Positions 1 to 7,586 of a stretch of 64,000 bases of DNA are shown here, in pieces (the stretch's first letter is position 1; each line of letters starts with the position of its first letter). Source of the stretch: Psychroflexus montanilacus (lineage in GTDB: Bacteria; Bacteroidota; Bacteroidia; Flavobacteriales; Flavobacteriaceae); contig NZ_JAIQZC010000002.1 in the NCBI RefSeq assembly GCF_020164535.1, positions 186,001 to 250,000 on the forward strand. The letters are read 5' to 3'. Under the pieces are notes generated by a model. It saw nothing but the letters and a program-made list of their open reading frames with translations, was not told the DNA's origin and did not search any database. Made by a program: the position numbers and the translations under genes.

Positions 1-1
1 G

Positions 2-742
2 CCGGAATATCTAGATTTTTCCAATCTTGATGTATCCATTGAAATTTCAGACCGAGCTATCTTAAGTCCAAGTAGTGAAGACCCTCTTGATTTTTCTTCC
101 CCAGTAAATTTAATAGTAACATCAGAATCTGGAGTTGAAAAAGAATACACGGTAGAATTAAGTCCGATGACTGAAAGTTTTAGCGTGACCTGCGATGAAA
201 TGAATGTATCTAAATGGTTTGGCGGAGACAACAGAGACGCACCCCAATATGACATGGTACCTTTTGATAGAAACGTAGGTACCGGTCAGATCGTTAAACT
301 GGACCAGGACCTTTTTCCAAGCACATTTGGTGTGCATCTCGATCGTAATTTTGAATATTCAGAGGGCAGTGTTCCTTTTAACGCTTCTGTAGAATTGAAA
401 TTAAACATCAGAACTAAAGATGGAAACTTATTGGGCTCTAGTATAGCTAACGTATTTCCAAACTTTACGGGTGGGTTTATAGATTTTGATTTAAGGGATC
501 TCGATTTGTTTTTGAAAAGCAATACCGAATACGTGTTCCAGTGGTATTTGTTAGATGGTGCGGCCCTGGGGGTGAATGCAGGAAGTAATGGAACAAATAC
601 CAATGGCGATGCTTCCAATTTCTGTTTTGGAGGAGGATATTCTGGTCAATCTAAGCTAAGCCAGAACACAACCTTAGAAGATCCTGAAGTCTGGTTTACT
701 CATGGCTGGAATTTCAACATAAGACTTAATGGTAAGCAATAG
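2..742 (+). CDS. Partial exported protein, DUF5018-like repeat at start
   Basis: The frame is open from base 2, so the gene begins before the window and only its C-terminal part (about 246 residues) is visible; the ATG at 167 is internal. The first 55 codons read like the end of a DUF5018-type beta-sandwich (SPSSEDPLDFSSPV, then an EYTVEL strand), a repeat common in Bacteroidota surface lipoproteins. The rest is rich in Asn, Gly and aromatic residues, as expected for a secreted beta-rich domain, but I recognise no catalytic motif. No T9SS tail is visible. It is followed 20 bases later by a membrane-protein gene on the same strand. Function unknown. Confidence 0.7.
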   Translation, partial: PEYLDFSNLDVSIEISDRAILSPSSEDPLDFSSPVNLIVTSESGVEKEYTVELSPMTESFSVTCDEMNVSKWFGGDNRDAPQYDMVPFDRNVGTGQIVKLDQDLFPSTFGVHLDRNFEYSEGSVPFNASVELKLNIRTKDGNLLGSSIANVFPNFTGGFIDFDLRDLDLFLKSNTEYVFQWYLLDGAALGVNAGSNGTNTNGDASNFCFGGGYSGQSKLSQNTTLEDPEVWFTHGWNFNIRLNGKQ

Positions 743-762
743 AAAGTTAGTTGCATAAAATT

Positions 763-1338
763 ATGAAACAACTCATACTCCTGGCTGTAATACTAATATT
801 ATCATTTTCTTCATATGCTCAAGATTCAAAATTTAGTGTAGAAGTTAACTATCCAGTTTCCTTTGGAGATAGCTACTTTGGGGAAGCTTATGATGGCATT
901 GTTGATATTGGAGCAAAGTATCAAATTATAAATCTTGACCTCATTAGCCTTGGAACCTCACTAAACGCAGGGATTTTTAAGAATCAAGATGAAAGGCTAG
1001 CAGAATTTATAGATGTTTATGTCTATACCATACAACCTGGAATTTTTGGAGAACTTAATTTGCCATCGTTGAGCAGACTGAGGCCTTCTGTAGGAGTTGG
1101 TTACAGTTTTATAATATTCGATCAGATCAATCAAAGTCCGTTACTTGACCGTGAAAGTTTTTCTGAAACAGAAGGTGGAATAAATCTAAATTTTGGAATC
1201 GCATACGATCTTACGTCCAGGCTTTTTGTCCAGATTCAGTATGATTATATTAAACTTCTAACTCAGGATGATTATTTAAGAACAACTGTAAATAGTAAAA
1301 TCAATATTTTTAAAGCAGGATTGGGTTATCGCTTTTAG
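763..1338 (+). CDS. Outer-membrane beta-barrel-like protein
   Basis: A 191-residue exported protein. I prefer the ATG at 763 over the TTG at 751 because it begins directly with a signal peptide (MKQLILLAVILILSFSSYAQ, cleavage after SYA). The mature part has alternating aromatic/polar strands and ends in a terminal aromatic residue (GLGYRF), the typical C-terminal strand of small Bacteroidota outer-membrane barrels (porin family/OMP_b-brl). No ligand can be deduced. It follows the partial exported protein closely and precedes another small exported protein. Confidence 0.65.
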   Translation: MKQLILLAVILILSFSSYAQDSKFSVEVNYPVSFGDSYFGEAYDGIVDIGAKYQIINLDLISLGTSLNAGIFKNQDERLAEFIDVYVYTIQPGIFGELNLPSLSRLRPSVGVGYSFIIFDQINQSPLLDRESFSETEGGINLNFGIAYDLTSRLFVQIQYDYIKLLTQDDYLRTTVNSKINIFKAGLGYRF

Positions 1339-1375
1339 GTGTTTTCTCCTGAACAGATAGAAATAATTAAATACC

Positions 1376-1795
1376 ATGAAAATTGTTGTCCTTCTTTTAT
1401 TGTTTGCCCCTATGTATCTCATGCATGGGCAACCTGATTTTAAAATTCAAAAGTCTGGGAACGAACGCTTGATAAAAGCTTTAAATAATGCTGAGCAGAT
1501 TGCTAAAAACAATGAGAATTATTTATCAGTTAGAGTTTATAAACTAGATAACGGTCCTGGTAGTGCGGAAAGTGAAAGCTGTGAAGTTTCGCATAATGTT
1601 TTAGTTGCTGTTTCAGAGTTTGATACAGCACCCATGCAAAATGTTTTTGAAATCGGTCCTTTTATAAATCCGGAGTTTTTAAGCTGGAGCGAAGTAAAAG
1701 AGTATGAAAGAAGCTTTCTAATTGAGTATGGTGATTATGATAATCGCAAAAAAAAAGGCTTAAGAGTAAACATTGATAATTTAAAAGTCTACTAA
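1376..1795 (+). CDS. Small exported hypothetical protein
   Basis: A 139-residue protein with a clear N-terminal signal peptide (MKIVVLLLLFAPMYLMHGQ, cleavage after HG). I do not recognise the family. The mature part is polar, with a single Cys, so no internal disulfide is possible. A run of nine A (1748-1756) encodes NRKKKG near the C-terminus; it is a natural slippage site, but the frame is intact as read. It lies in a + strand series of exported proteins at the left end of the window. Confidence 0.6.
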   Translation: MKIVVLLLLFAPMYLMHGQPDFKIQKSGNERLIKALNNAEQIAKNNENYLSVRVYKLDNGPGSAESESCEVSHNVLVAVSEFDTAPMQNVFEIGPFINPEFLSWSEVKEYERSFLIEYGDYDNRKKKGLRVNIDNLKVY

Positions 1796-1809
1796 TTCTA
1801 ATCAATCCT

Positions 1810-2874
1810 ATGAAAACCAGTTCACTTTATTGTTGTATTTTTATAGCCCTCACATCCTCCTGCTTTAGTCAGGTTACCGATATAATTACCAATTTATCCA
1901 CTCCCACTGGATTAGTAATAAACGATGGTAAATTGTACATTTCAGAATCTGGAAAAAACAGAGTGATAAGCATAGACATTGAAGCAAATACTAATGAAAT
2001 TACAGAAGTTGCTACAGGATTAATCTATCCTCTTGGATTAGAAATATATGCAAATGACTTATTAATTGCAGAGAACGATGCTGCAAAACTTTCAATAAAA
2101 AACATTGACAATACGTCAACTTCTGTAGAAACATTCATAACTTTCGAAAGTCCAACTACAGATCCGTATGGCTTACTAATCAAAGACCAGACACTTTATA
2201 CTTCTGGAGTAGGCGGATACTTATTTGAGGTGGATATGAGTCTAAGTGATCCTATTGCGGTACCAACACTATCGAGAAGTGATGGTACTGTACTCAACTT
2301 AATTGTATTTCAGGATCATCTTTATTACACCGAATCTGAAATTGAAAACTCAATGTACGGCAGTATAAAGAAAGTAGACCTCATGAGTTCTAACCCTGAG
2401 TCTAATCAGTTTATTGGTAATTTAGACTCCCCTGTAGGTTTGGCACTAGCGAATAATCATCTATATTTTTCTGAGCCAGAATTAAATAAGATTTTTAGAA
2501 TTGATTTGTCTGATGCCAATCCTAGTCCTGTAGAAGTTTTATCAAACTTAGATGGCCCAGGCACTTTATACATCCACGATGACTTTATGTACATCTCTCA
2601 GCTTGATAAAGTTTCACGAGTCCAGTTAGCCACATTGGGAACTTCAAATATTGAAAAACGACAAATTACAATTTACCCAAATCCAACCTCTGACGTCTTA
2701 ATTCTAGGGGAAATTGAAAATGAAACAACATATTCTATTTTTAGTATCACTGGTAAAAAAGTGAAAAAAGGGCTGACCTCAGATCAAAAAATAGATGTCA
2801 ACAACTTTGAACAAGGACTATATTTTTTGGAGTTAAACAACAACAACAAAATTTTTAAATTTTTAAAAGAATAA
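1810..2874 (+). CDS. Secreted beta-propeller protein with T9SS sorting domain
   Basis: 354 residues. The N-terminus is a signal peptide ending SSCFSQ. Residues about 25-270 carry repeated blades of the NHL/SMP-30 kind (GLVINDGKLYISES, GLEIYANDLLIAEN, GLALANNHLYFSEP), consistent with a six-bladed propeller. From about residue 280 there is a type IX secretion C-terminal domain: ITIYPNPTSD, then FSITGKKV, and the closing FEQGLYFLEL strand. The protein is therefore probably exported through the T9SS and surface attached or released. No catalytic residues can be named; lactonase-like or pure binding roles are both possible. Confidence 0.75.
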   Translation: MKTSSLYCCIFIALTSSCFSQVTDIITNLSTPTGLVINDGKLYISESGKNRVISIDIEANTNEITEVATGLIYPLGLEIYANDLLIAENDAAKLSIKNIDNTSTSVETFITFESPTTDPYGLLIKDQTLYTSGVGGYLFEVDMSLSDPIAVPTLSRSDGTVLNLIVFQDHLYYTESEIENSMYGSIKKVDLMSSNPESNQFIGNLDSPVGLALANNHLYFSEPELNKIFRIDLSDANPSPVEVLSNLDGPGTLYIHDDFMYISQLDKVSRVQLATLGTSNIEKRQITIYPNPTSDVLILGEIENETTYSIFSITGKKVKKGLTSDQKIDVNNFEQGLYFLELNNNNKIFKFLKE

Positions 2875-2927
2875 ATACAGGTTTTAAAAATAGAGCGATA
2901 TTATGTAATCCATTCTAATTCAATACA

Positions 2928-3869
2928 ATGAAAAAATTCTTCATCTTATCTTTGATTATCATCTCTTCATCTCTGGCTGCTCAAGACTTTAATGGAGAAA
3001 TCTTATACGAAATCAGACTTATACCCAAACATAAGAATCTAAATCTCGATTCTTTGTGGGCTACCAAAAAAGGAGATCAAGTGAGATATAGAATTACAAA
3101 TAGTTTCTATGAATCCGCCTATTTAAAAGAAGGAAAAAAAACCTATTCTTATAGCTATAATAATGTTTCAAAAAGGATGTATGATAACTATGCCGATAAA
3201 AAGTACATTACTTACAGGGATTCCAGAAAATCCATTACTGAATATTATAGTTCTAAGATGAATAAAGATTCTTTGATCTCCATTTTAGGAATGACATGTT
3301 ATCCTGTAGAATATAAATCTGATTTCGGGAACACTACATCCTATTATTCTGAAGATTTAAGAATAGAATATTCATCTTATAAAGATCATAAAGTTGGAAA
3401 TTGGTATGAAAAATTGAAGAAAGTTGACGGTAGCTTACCTTTAAAATTAATCACAGAGCATGCAACTTACACTGAAATCCAAGAAGCCGTAAAAATTTCG
3501 GAAATAGACCTCAATGCTTCAGACTTTAGTTTACCCAGCAATAAAATTATTGTTGCTTCAGCTTCTGCTTTAGATAAAAAAGTAGAAATGATACAACCTC
3601 CCAAATCTAAAGTAAGACTTTACCAGCGTTTAATTAAAGATGCAATGAAAAAAGCAAACTTTAAGGGTACCTATAAGTGTTACTTATCTTTAGTGGTTAG
3701 AAAAAATGGAGAAGTAGATTATATAGAAGCTGTTGAACAAGATGAACATAGCCTATATAAAAGTGCTGAAGAACTATTTGCTCAAAGTGATTTTAAATTT
3801 ATACCAGGTCAGATTGATGGAAATGAAGTAAGTTCATTAATCTATTTCCCTGTTGAATTTAAAAAATAA
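2928..3869 (+). CDS. Exported GLPGLI-like protein with TonB C-terminal-like domain
   Basis: 313 residues with a signal peptide (MKKFFILSLIIISSSLAAQ). The first two thirds resemble the GLPGLI/DUF4412 class of exported flavobacterial proteins: an opening FNGEILYEIRL strand, a Tyr-rich middle, and GSLPLKL at the place of the GLPGLI-type motif. The last 80 residues look like a TonB C-terminal domain: a conserved GEVDYIEAV strand, a helix, then FKFIPGQIDG and a final FPVEFKK strand. Unlike TonB there is no transmembrane anchor or Pro-rich spacer, so it cannot be an ordinary energy transducer. The joint is read from sequence; the function is unknown. Confidence 0.6.
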   Translation: MKKFFILSLIIISSSLAAQDFNGEILYEIRLIPKHKNLNLDSLWATKKGDQVRYRITNSFYESAYLKEGKKTYSYSYNNVSKRMYDNYADKKYITYRDSRKSITEYYSSKMNKDSLISILGMTCYPVEYKSDFGNTTSYYSEDLRIEYSSYKDHKVGNWYEKLKKVDGSLPLKLITEHATYTEIQEAVKISEIDLNASDFSLPSNKIIVASASALDKKVEMIQPPKSKVRLYQRLIKDAMKKANFKGTYKCYLSLVVRKNGEVDYIEAVEQDEHSLYKSAEELFAQSDFKFIPGQIDGNEVSSLIYFPVEFKK

Positions 3870-4033
3870 CCAGTCAAGCAAAGAACACTTCAAAGGCTGG
3901 ATTATCAAAATTAGTTCAACCACTTTGGGGCCATTAATATAACCTTAGTCGATTGGTTTAAAATAAATTTTCATTAAAAGTGTAATAATTTTCAAGTTGC
4001 GTGTCTAAAGGTTGAATCTTAAAAAATTTAACC

Positions 4034-4867
4034 ATGAAAAATCAACTTATTTTATCGATCATTTTTAGTTTAACTTTTAGTCTTTACACATTTTCTCAAG
4101 AAGCCATTTCCGTGGCAGTACATGGAGATGGAGATCCAGTACTTTTTCTACCTGGTTTTGCAAATTCTTCTGAAGTTTGGAATGAAACTACTGCAAAAAT
4201 TGAGGGTACCTTCGAATATCATCTAGTAGACTATGCCGGTTTTAATGGAAAAGAACCTATCCAAAAGCCTTGGCTCCCTCAAGTCAATACAGCTTTAATT
4301 GATTACATCCAGTCAAATAAATTAACCAATCTTACCATCATTGGTCATAGCTTAGGCGGAACAATCGCCGCTTATCTTGCTGCAGAACTCAAAACGCATG
4401 TAAAACAAATAGTTATTGTAGATGCCCTTCCACATACCGCCAAATTGATCTTTCCAAATCTTACACAAATAGATTATGAAAACCCTTTTTCTACATCTCA
4501 ACTCACCATGGATAAGACTTCTTTTAAGGCAATGATAGAGCAACAGGTAAAAATGATGGCTTTCAACGAAGAAAAGCAGCCTAACATCATAGACTGGATT
4601 TTAAACACAGACCGAGAAACCTATGTTTACGGTTATATAGATTATCTTAATTTTAATGCGACTTCTTATCTTGAACAAATTGAATGTCCTGTGTACATCT
4701 TTGGAGCTACGAGTTACGGCGAAGAACAGTCTAGACTAACTTATGCAGATCAATATAAAACACTTAAAAACTACAATTTAAAAATGGCTCCAAACTCAGC
4801 TCATTACATTATGTACGATCAGCCAGAATGGTTTTATCAAAATCTAAACTTGGCCCTAAATGAATAA
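4034..4867 (+). CDS. Exported alpha/beta hydrolase
   Basis: 277 residues, signal peptide about residues 1-21 (ending YTFSQ). The fold signature is VLFLPGFANSSEVW (oxyanion strand), the nucleophile elbow GHSLGG at 104-109 with Ser106, and a late His in PNSAHYIMYDQPEWF. Substrate is unknown; the family includes esterases, lipases and C-C hydrolases. It overlaps the sigma-factor gene by 8 bases (4860-4867), so the two are probably co-translated. An exported enzyme in one operon with an ECF sigma factor suggests an envelope or nutrient response, which is inference. Confidence 0.75.
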   Translation: MKNQLILSIIFSLTFSLYTFSQEAISVAVHGDGDPVLFLPGFANSSEVWNETTAKIEGTFEYHLVDYAGFNGKEPIQKPWLPQVNTALIDYIQSNKLTNLTIIGHSLGGTIAAYLAAELKTHVKQIVIVDALPHTAKLIFPNLTQIDYENPFSTSQLTMDKTSFKAMIEQQVKMMAFNEEKQPNIIDWILNTDRETYVYGYIDYLNFNATSYLEQIECPVYIFGATSYGEEQSRLTYADQYKTLKNYNLKMAPNSAHYIMYDQPEWFYQNLNLALNE

Positions 4868-5348
4868 GCCTCTGGATTTTGAAGTCTTGTACACAGCTCA
4901 TCAATCGTCTGTTTATAGGCTATGTCTAGGATATTTTGGAGGAAACAAACCAAAAGCAGATGAAGTTTGTCAAGAAGTCTTCATTAAAGTTTGGAAGTAT
5001 ATGGACACTTTCGAAGGCAAATCTCAGGCAGGAACTTGGATATACAGAATTGCAGTAAACACCTGTCTTAACGCTTTGCGCTCCTCCAAAAAAAGCTTTA
5101 AAAACGTTCCAATACAAGATGAATTTCTTTCTCCTGTAGAGCATGAACATACAGATGATGAAGCTAGATTAAAAAGCATGTACAGCTGTATCGAGAAATT
5201 AAATCCTAAAGACAGAACGCTTATTTTGTTAGTTCTAGAGCAAGAACCTTATGAGAAAATCTCAGAAATTATGGGACTTTCAGAAAATAATCTCAGAGTA
5301 AAAATCCATAGAATAAAAACTAAATTATCTAAATGCGTCCACCTATGA
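4860..5348 (+). CDS. ECF-type RNA polymerase sigma factor
   Basis: 162 residues with the two-domain ECF layout. Region 2 spans about residues 10-75 (DEVCQEVFIKVWKYMDTFEG, then TWIYRIAVNTCLNALR). Region 4 lies at about 105-158 (KDRTLILLVLEQEPYEKISEIMG and a helix-turn-helix leading to LRVKIHRIKTKL). It should direct RNA polymerase to a small extracytoplasmic-type regulon. Its start overlaps the hydrolase gene and its stop overlaps the next ATG in an ATGA arrangement, so all three genes form one operon. The partner expected in this position is an anti-sigma factor. Confidence 0.9.
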   Translation: MNKPLDFEVLYTAHQSSVYRLCLGYFGGNKPKADEVCQEVFIKVWKYMDTFEGKSQAGTWIYRIAVNTCLNALRSSKKSFKNVPIQDEFLSPVEHEHTDDEARLKSMYSCIEKLNPKDRTLILLVLEQEPYEKISEIMGLSENNLRVKIHRIKTKLSKCVHL

Positions 5349-5917
5349 CTTTTCAAGAATTAGAACACCTCTGGCAAGACCAGACTCCAGTTAAAGCATC
5401 TTTAAGTGCAAAAGATATACAAACAAAAGCAAACTTAAGCTTAATCAGAATGAAGAGGAAACAGAATTTCACCTTAGGAATTCTAGGTTCAACAAGTCTT
5501 ATTATCATTTTGTTTTACATTTGGGTAGAAGCCTATAAAGACCTATGGCAAGGACTTGGGTTACTGGTGATGATTGTCATGCTATTCTCACGGATTGGAA
5601 TTGAGTTGTATCAAAAGAACAGGTTAAGAACCATAGACCCAACTACAGATTTCAAAAATTATCTTTTAACCCATAAAGCTTATTTTAAAAGTAGAAAACG
5701 AGTTCACTTTATACTTACGCCTGTCATCTACTTTATCTATTTTGGAGGGTTTGCATCCATGCTTCCTGCCTTTAAGGCAAGTCTGTCCAGCGGGTTTTAC
5801 ACCTATATTGTTATCAGTGGAAGTTTTACTTTTTTAGCCCTGGCAGTATTTATTGGTTATCATATTAAAAAGGAACTTCAGGAGTTGAAGTTTTTTGAGG
5901 AGCTAATTTCAAATTAG
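5345..5917 (+). CDS. Four-helix membrane protein, possible anti-sigma partner
   Basis: 190 residues from the ATG at 5345, which overlaps the sigma-factor stop as ATGA; the further upstream ATG at 5333 (MRPP) is less likely. The cytoplasmic N-terminal 40 residues (MTFQELEHLWQDQ, then a basic helix RMKRKQ) are followed by four hydrophobic segments at roughly 43-62, 70-88, 121-144 and 154-174, and a short C-terminal tail. There is no zinc-binding HxxxCxxC anti-sigma signature. Tight coupling to an ECF sigma gene makes a sigma-sequestering membrane protein the simplest guess, not proven by motif. Confidence 0.6.
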   Translation: MTFQELEHLWQDQTPVKASLSAKDIQTKANLSLIRMKRKQNFTLGILGSTSLIIILFYIWVEAYKDLWQGLGLLVMIVMLFSRIGIELYQKNRLRTIDPTTDFKNYLLTHKAYFKSRKRVHFILTPVIYFIYFGGFASMLPAFKASLSSGFYTYIVISGSFTFLALAVFIGYHIKKELQELKFFEELISN

Positions 5918-6062
5918 AGCTTTGTTCAATCCTAATAATTATCATTTTTAGGTTAAGAAGGTTTGAATGCTGGAGTTTAACCTTATAATTTATAAATAAA
6001 TAGTTATTTTTAGACACAATTACACTAATAACATCAACTCTAAAACTTCTTCAAAACCAAAA

Positions 6063-6419
6063 ATGAAAATCAAGCTAACTAAAAAAAGACTTTACACCGA
6101 CATGATTTTAGGAGCATTGTGGATTTTATTAGGTGCTTCTTATTTCATTTTTGATGAAGGCATGTCTTGGCTTGGGTACGGGTTTATGTTAGTTGGTGCT
6201 TTCAATTTATTTCAGTTTTTCTATAACCTCCAAAACCAATACCTCATCATCAAAAATGGAAGAATCCAAAAAAATATGCTCTTCAGTTTCACCAACAGAA
6301 TTGAAATTGATGAGATTGAAGAATTAAAACGAATTCGAGGAAATTATATATTAAAATCAAAAAATGCAAACCTTAAAATCAATCCTGATCTGATTAAAAA
6401 AGAATCCCTTGAAATTTAA
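6063..6419 (+). CDS. Small membrane protein, array copy 1 (C-terminally truncated)
   Basis: 118 residues: a basic N-terminus (MKIKLTKKRLY), two transmembrane helices (about 12-30 and 35-54), then a cytosolic beta-rich part (QYLIIKNGRI, NRIEIDEIEEL, NYILKSKN) resembling a bacterial PH-like domain. It is the first of four neighbouring relatives. Compared with copy 2 it stops about 22 codons early: after SLE a single missing base brings TAA into frame, while the next bases still encode the homologous tail in another frame (see 6416-6502). The start follows an AT-rich leader, and no ribosome binding site is evident, as is usual in this phylum. Confidence 0.6.
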   Translation: MKIKLTKKRLYTDMILGALWILLGASYFIFDEGMSWLGYGFMLVGAFNLFQFFYNLQNQYLIIKNGRIQKNMLFSFTNRIEIDEIEELKRIRGNYILKSKNANLKINPDLIKKESLEI

Positions 6420-6502
6420 TTGAGTTTTTAAGCAAGCTTAAAGTGCCTTCAGAAAAATCCTTTTTAACTCATCAAAATGAAAATAAAATTCCCCAAGTTT
6501 AG
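6416..6502 (+). pseudogene. Frameshifted C-terminal tail of array copy 1
   Basis: Read from 6416 in the shifted frame, the DNA gives LIEFLSKLKVPSEKSFLTHQ, closely matching the end of copy 2 (LIEVLSHLNLPSEKSFLTRQ). Aligning the two shows one base missing just before 6416 (GAAATTTA here against an expected GAAAATTTA). The shifted frame then runs into copy 2 and stops at 6500-6502. So copy 1 was once as long as copy 2, or the base is a sequencing loss in an A run. Confidence 0.65.
6446..6470 (+). repeat. 25-bp direct repeat, left copy
   Basis: The 25 bases starting CCTTCAGAAAAATCC are identical to those at 6864-6888. They lie at the end of two neighbouring paralogous genes, about 418 bases apart. 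Nearby sequence is much less alike, so the identity is either a recent exchange or selection on the encoded PSEKSFLT tail. Confidence 0.8.
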
Positions 6503-6899
6503 GCTTTATGTCAAACTCGTTTTAGGTCTCCTTTGGTCTATAGCGGGCTTATATTATTTATTTTTAAGGGATGACAATTCCAGTTGGACTGGTTATTTCT
6601 ATTTTGCAGGCGGATTTCTTGTCTTAGCTCAATTTATATATGATATACGAAATCAATACTTCATCATCGAAAACGCTACGATCACCAAAAACATACTTTA
6701 TGGTTTTAAGAATAAAATAGAATTGGATCAAATCCAGGAAATCCAAAAAGTAAAAGGCAATTACATTCTGACATCTGAAACTCAAAAAATGAAAATTAAT
6801 CTGGATTTAGTTGATGAGTCGTCGCTTAATAACTTAATTGAAGTTTTAAGTCATCTCAATTTACCTTCAGAAAAATCCTTTTTAACTCGTCAAAAATGA
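6477..6899 (+). CDS. Small membrane protein, array copy 2
   Basis: 140 residues, the most complete member of the array: MKIKFPKFRLY basic start, two transmembrane helices (about 12-29 and 37-56), then a cytosolic PH-like beta domain (QYFIIENATI, NKIELDQIQEIQKVKGNYIL, KMKINLDLV) and a C-terminal helix (LNNLIEVLSHLNL) ending in PSEKSFLTRQK. The stop overlaps the start of copy 3 (ATGA at 6896-6899). Function is unknown; the two-helix plus PH-like layout is seen in bacterial membrane proteins of unclear role. Confidence 0.65.
   Translation: MKIKFPKFRLYVKLVLGLLWSIAGLYYLFLRDDNSSWTGYFYFAGGFLVLAQFIYDIRNQYFIIENATITKNILYGFKNKIELDQIQEIQKVKGNYILTSETQKMKINLDLVDESSLNNLIEVLSHLNLPSEKSFLTRQK
6864..6888 (+). 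repeat. 25-bp direct repeat, right copy
   Basis: Identical to 6446-6470, ending eight bases before the start codon of copy 3 just as the left copy ends shortly before that of copy 2. Recombination between the two would delete or duplicate exactly one gene unit. Confidence 0.8.
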
Positions 6900-7309
6900 A
6901 AATAAAATATTTTAAAAAAAGACTTTATCTACAGCTTATTTCAGGTGTGCTATTTATTGCGGGTAGTATTTTTTCTTTTTTTTACAGCGATGGTATTGGC
7001 GTTTGGATTGGTTATGCTTATCTCGTGACTGGTATTTTACATTTAGCTGATTTTTTTAATAACAAGTGTCGATATCTTATCATTGAAAATGCTAGTATTG
7101 AAGAAAGAAAATTATTCGGTTCTAAGACTAGAATGGATTTAGATGAAATTCAGACTATCGAAAAGGTGGATGGAAATTATATTCTGAAATCAGATACCAA
7201 AAAACTGGAGATTGAAATTGATTTGATTGACAACCCTTCGCTACTGAAATTGATAAAAGTATTTAAAAGCTTGGATCTACCAGCAGACAAAACATTTTTG
7301 CCTAATTGA
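6896..7309 (+). CDS. Small membrane protein, array copy 3
   Basis: 137 residues, same plan as copy 2: MKIKYFKKRLY, two transmembrane helices (about 12-29 and 36-54), PH-like beta domain (RYLIIENASIEE, RMDLDEIQTIEKVDGNYIL) and a C-terminal helix with LDLPADKTFLPN. Its start overlaps the copy 2 stop (ATGA), and its stop overlaps the start of copy 4 (TTGA), so the array is translated as one unit. Divergence from copy 2 is considerable except in the KVDGNYIL strand. Confidence 0.65.
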   Translation: MKIKYFKKRLYLQLISGVLFIAGSIFSFFYSDGIGVWIGYAYLVTGILHLADFFNNKCRYLIIENASIEERKLFGSKTRMDLDEIQTIEKVDGNYILKSDTKKLEIEIDLIDNPSLLKLIKVFKSLDLPADKTFLPN

Positions 7310-7500
7310 AAAAATATAAAAAATACATTTACCTCAATCTTGTTTTCGGCATCATTTGGTTACTTGTTGGGCTCTATCAGGTCGGCATTCAAGGTAGAGA
7401 AAACTGGCTCGGCTACATTTGGTTTTTACTCTCCGCTTTCTATTCCGGTGTCTTTATTTATCAAATCTGGAAATTGAAAAAAGAAAGAAATCGTAAATGA
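7306..7500 (+). CDS. Small membrane protein, array copy 4 (short, TTG start)
   Basis: 64 residues that match only the N-terminal membrane half of copies 1-3: a basic start (KKYKKYIYL), two transmembrane helices around a W-x-GY turn (ENWLGYIWF), then a basic tail (KLKKERNRK). No Met codon lies in the frame; the only sensible start is TTG at 7306, which overlaps the copy 3 stop as TTGA exactly where the other copies have ATGA. The PH-like domain is absent, and the following 80 bases do not restore it in an obvious way. Confidence 0.5.
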   Translation: MKKYKKYIYLNLVFGIIWLLVGLYQVGIQGRENWLGYIWFLLSAFYSGVFIYQIWKLKKERNRK

Positions 7501-7586
7501 ACGTTCTAAAGACTTACTTAAATTTTGAATCGTACTGACATAGGTATAAAGCGTTTCAAATGCATATATTTAAGCTTTGAAAAATT

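Noticed and set aside
1748-1756. Run of nine A inside the exported protein gene at 1376-1795
   Set aside because: Possible slippage site, but the frame is intact and nothing downstream suggests a programmed shift.
5951-5982. GGTTAA/TTAACC inverted repeat after the anti-sigma-like gene
   Set aside because: Only a 6-bp stem, large loop and no T run; too weak for a terminator.
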